A stretch of DNA of 64,000 bases, taken from NCBI GenBank assembly GCA_030549905.1, contig JAUQQK010000003.1, positions 58,401-122,400 of the forward strand, given 5' to 3'. Within the stretch, counting starts at the first letter, position 1. Every line of letters starts with the position of its first letter. The notes under the pieces were generated by a model. That model did no database searches. It had not been told where the DNA came from and worked only from the letters and a program-made list of their open reading frames with translations. Made by a program: the position numbers and the translations under genes. Of the stretch, positions 63,641 to 64,000 are shown piece by piece. Origin of the DNA: Aquificota bacterium (lineage in GTDB: Bacteria; Aquificota; Aquificia; Aquificales; Aquificaceae).

Positions 63641-63820
63641 TTGAAGAGGAAAGAAAAGTTTCAACTCTGGATGCCTTCGGAAGTTTTGTGGAAGCTCCGT
63701 GCTATAGCAGAAGAAGAAGGAAGAACGGTGTCAGACCTTATCAAAGAAGCAGTAGCTGAGTGGCTTGACAAAAAGGAAAAGGAAAAATCAAGACCAATAA
63801 GACTGGAGGAGCTTAAATGA
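63641..63820 (+). CDS. Ribbon-helix-helix (CopG/Arc-type) DNA-binding protein
   Basis: 59 aa. KFQLWMPSEVLWKLRAIAEE then GRTVSDLIKEAVAEWL is a classic ribbon-helix-helix: one strand and two helices. The start is set at TTG 63641 because GGAGG (63630-63634) lies 6 bases upstream; the longer frame from 63599 would begin before the predicted transcript. Its TGA overlaps the transposase ATG, so the two are coupled; it probably represses the shared promoter. Confidence 0.75.
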   Translation: MKRKEKFQLWMPSEVLWKLRAIAEEEGRTVSDLIKEAVAEWLDKKEKEKSRPIRLEELK

Positions 63821-64000
63821 CAAAATTTATGGTGGGAGTGGATGTGGATTCTAAAGCTTGTCAGATATGTGTCAAGGAAGTTTCAAGCAAGAAAACACTA
63901 CTTAACATAAAGGTTGCAAACCTTGAACTGCAGGAGTTTATTGAAAAAAGACTGAAGGAACTTGCTGTGCCTTCTGAGTCTATGGTAGTTATGGAAAGCA
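63817..64000 (+). mobile_element. IS110-family transposase, 5' part (cut by window end)
   Basis: 61 codons in the window. FMVGVDVDSKACQICV carries the first catalytic aspartate of the DEDD motif and VVMES the glutamate that follows, in IS110 spacing. IS110 enzymes are RuvC-like recombinases guided by a bridge RNA from the element's non-coding ends. The C-terminal serine domain lies outside. The left end is not visible; 63462-63640 is its likely location. Confidence 0.85.

Overview
The window looks like chromosome from a thermophilic, hydrogen- or formate-using member of the Aquificaceae (Hydrogenobacter/Thermocrinis/Aquifex type). The evidence is gene content. It has a futalosine-pathway menaquinone enzyme (MqnC), a carbamoyl-phosphate synthase large subunit encoded as a separate C-terminal half, a THEP1 NTPase, archaeal-type phosphoglycerate mutase, a selenocysteine formate dehydrogenase, and tightly overlapping unrelated genes. 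This is inference from families; no 16S rRNA is present. Coding density is very high, genes commonly overlap by 1-40 bases, and several operon-leading genes have a -10 box only 5-9 bases before the start codon, which suggests leaderless mRNAs.

Layout. 1-1.55 kb: a partial DUF192 gene divergent from a fur-family regulator with a Fur-box-like site, a pterin dehydratase, tRNA-Asp and a 5'-truncated Uma2-like gene. 1.55-7.3 kb (minus): a flagellar basal-body/export operon (flgG fliL fliO fliP fliQ fliR flhB) headed by a nitronate-monooxygenase-like gene and ended by DUF2905. 7.3-13.75 kb: a PolB-type exonuclease, an unrecognised 469-aa modular protein, apgM, mqnC and a YifB-type ATPase. 13.75-14.05 kb: a gene-free 300-base cluster of repeats and hairpins. 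14.06-15.7 kb: bioB and two small genes.

15.67-22.2 kb (minus) is one apparent eight-gene operon: DEAD-box helicase, kdsC, lptC, lptA, an HU-like protein, a geranylgeranyl-reductase-like flavoprotein, a family 1 encapsulin shell protein and a VWA-domain protein. The encapsulin/VWA pair, translationally coupled by a 4-base overlap, is the most unusual system here.

22.3-28.85 kb (plus) is a selenocysteine formate dehydrogenase operon. The catalytic subunit reads through an in-frame TGA (Sec196) followed by a SECIS-like hairpin. Next come the Fe-S and cytochrome b subunits, a Cu/Zn superoxide dismutase, FdhE and a GcvH-like protein with a twin-arginine-like N-terminus, and then the tRNA-Sec gene itself, whose first base is the last base of the preceding stop codon. 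MobB (32.5 kb) and a molybdate transport operon (modABC behind an HTH/PBP-fusion regulator, 36.4-39.6 kb) would supply its metal cofactor.

28.9-36.4 kb: a small possible Fe-S-scaffold-like gene, thrS, a Usp protein, plsC, mobB, a zinc-ribbon protein, then phoU with an NtrY-like kinase behind a Pho-box-like direct repeat. 39.6-44.5 kb: rlpA, a HEPN/MNT toxin-antitoxin-like pair, a BASS transporter, a triheme cytochrome, a ZIP transporter, pyrE and leuD. 44.5-63.5 kb: pheT, probable 6S RNA, 5-formyl-THF cyclo-ligase, rny, mutS, the carB C-terminal half, THEP1, a LOG protein, sbcDC, DUF29, an M16 protease pair and fliA. The window ends in a mobile element: a ribbon-helix-helix gene overlapping the 5' end of an IS110-family transposase.
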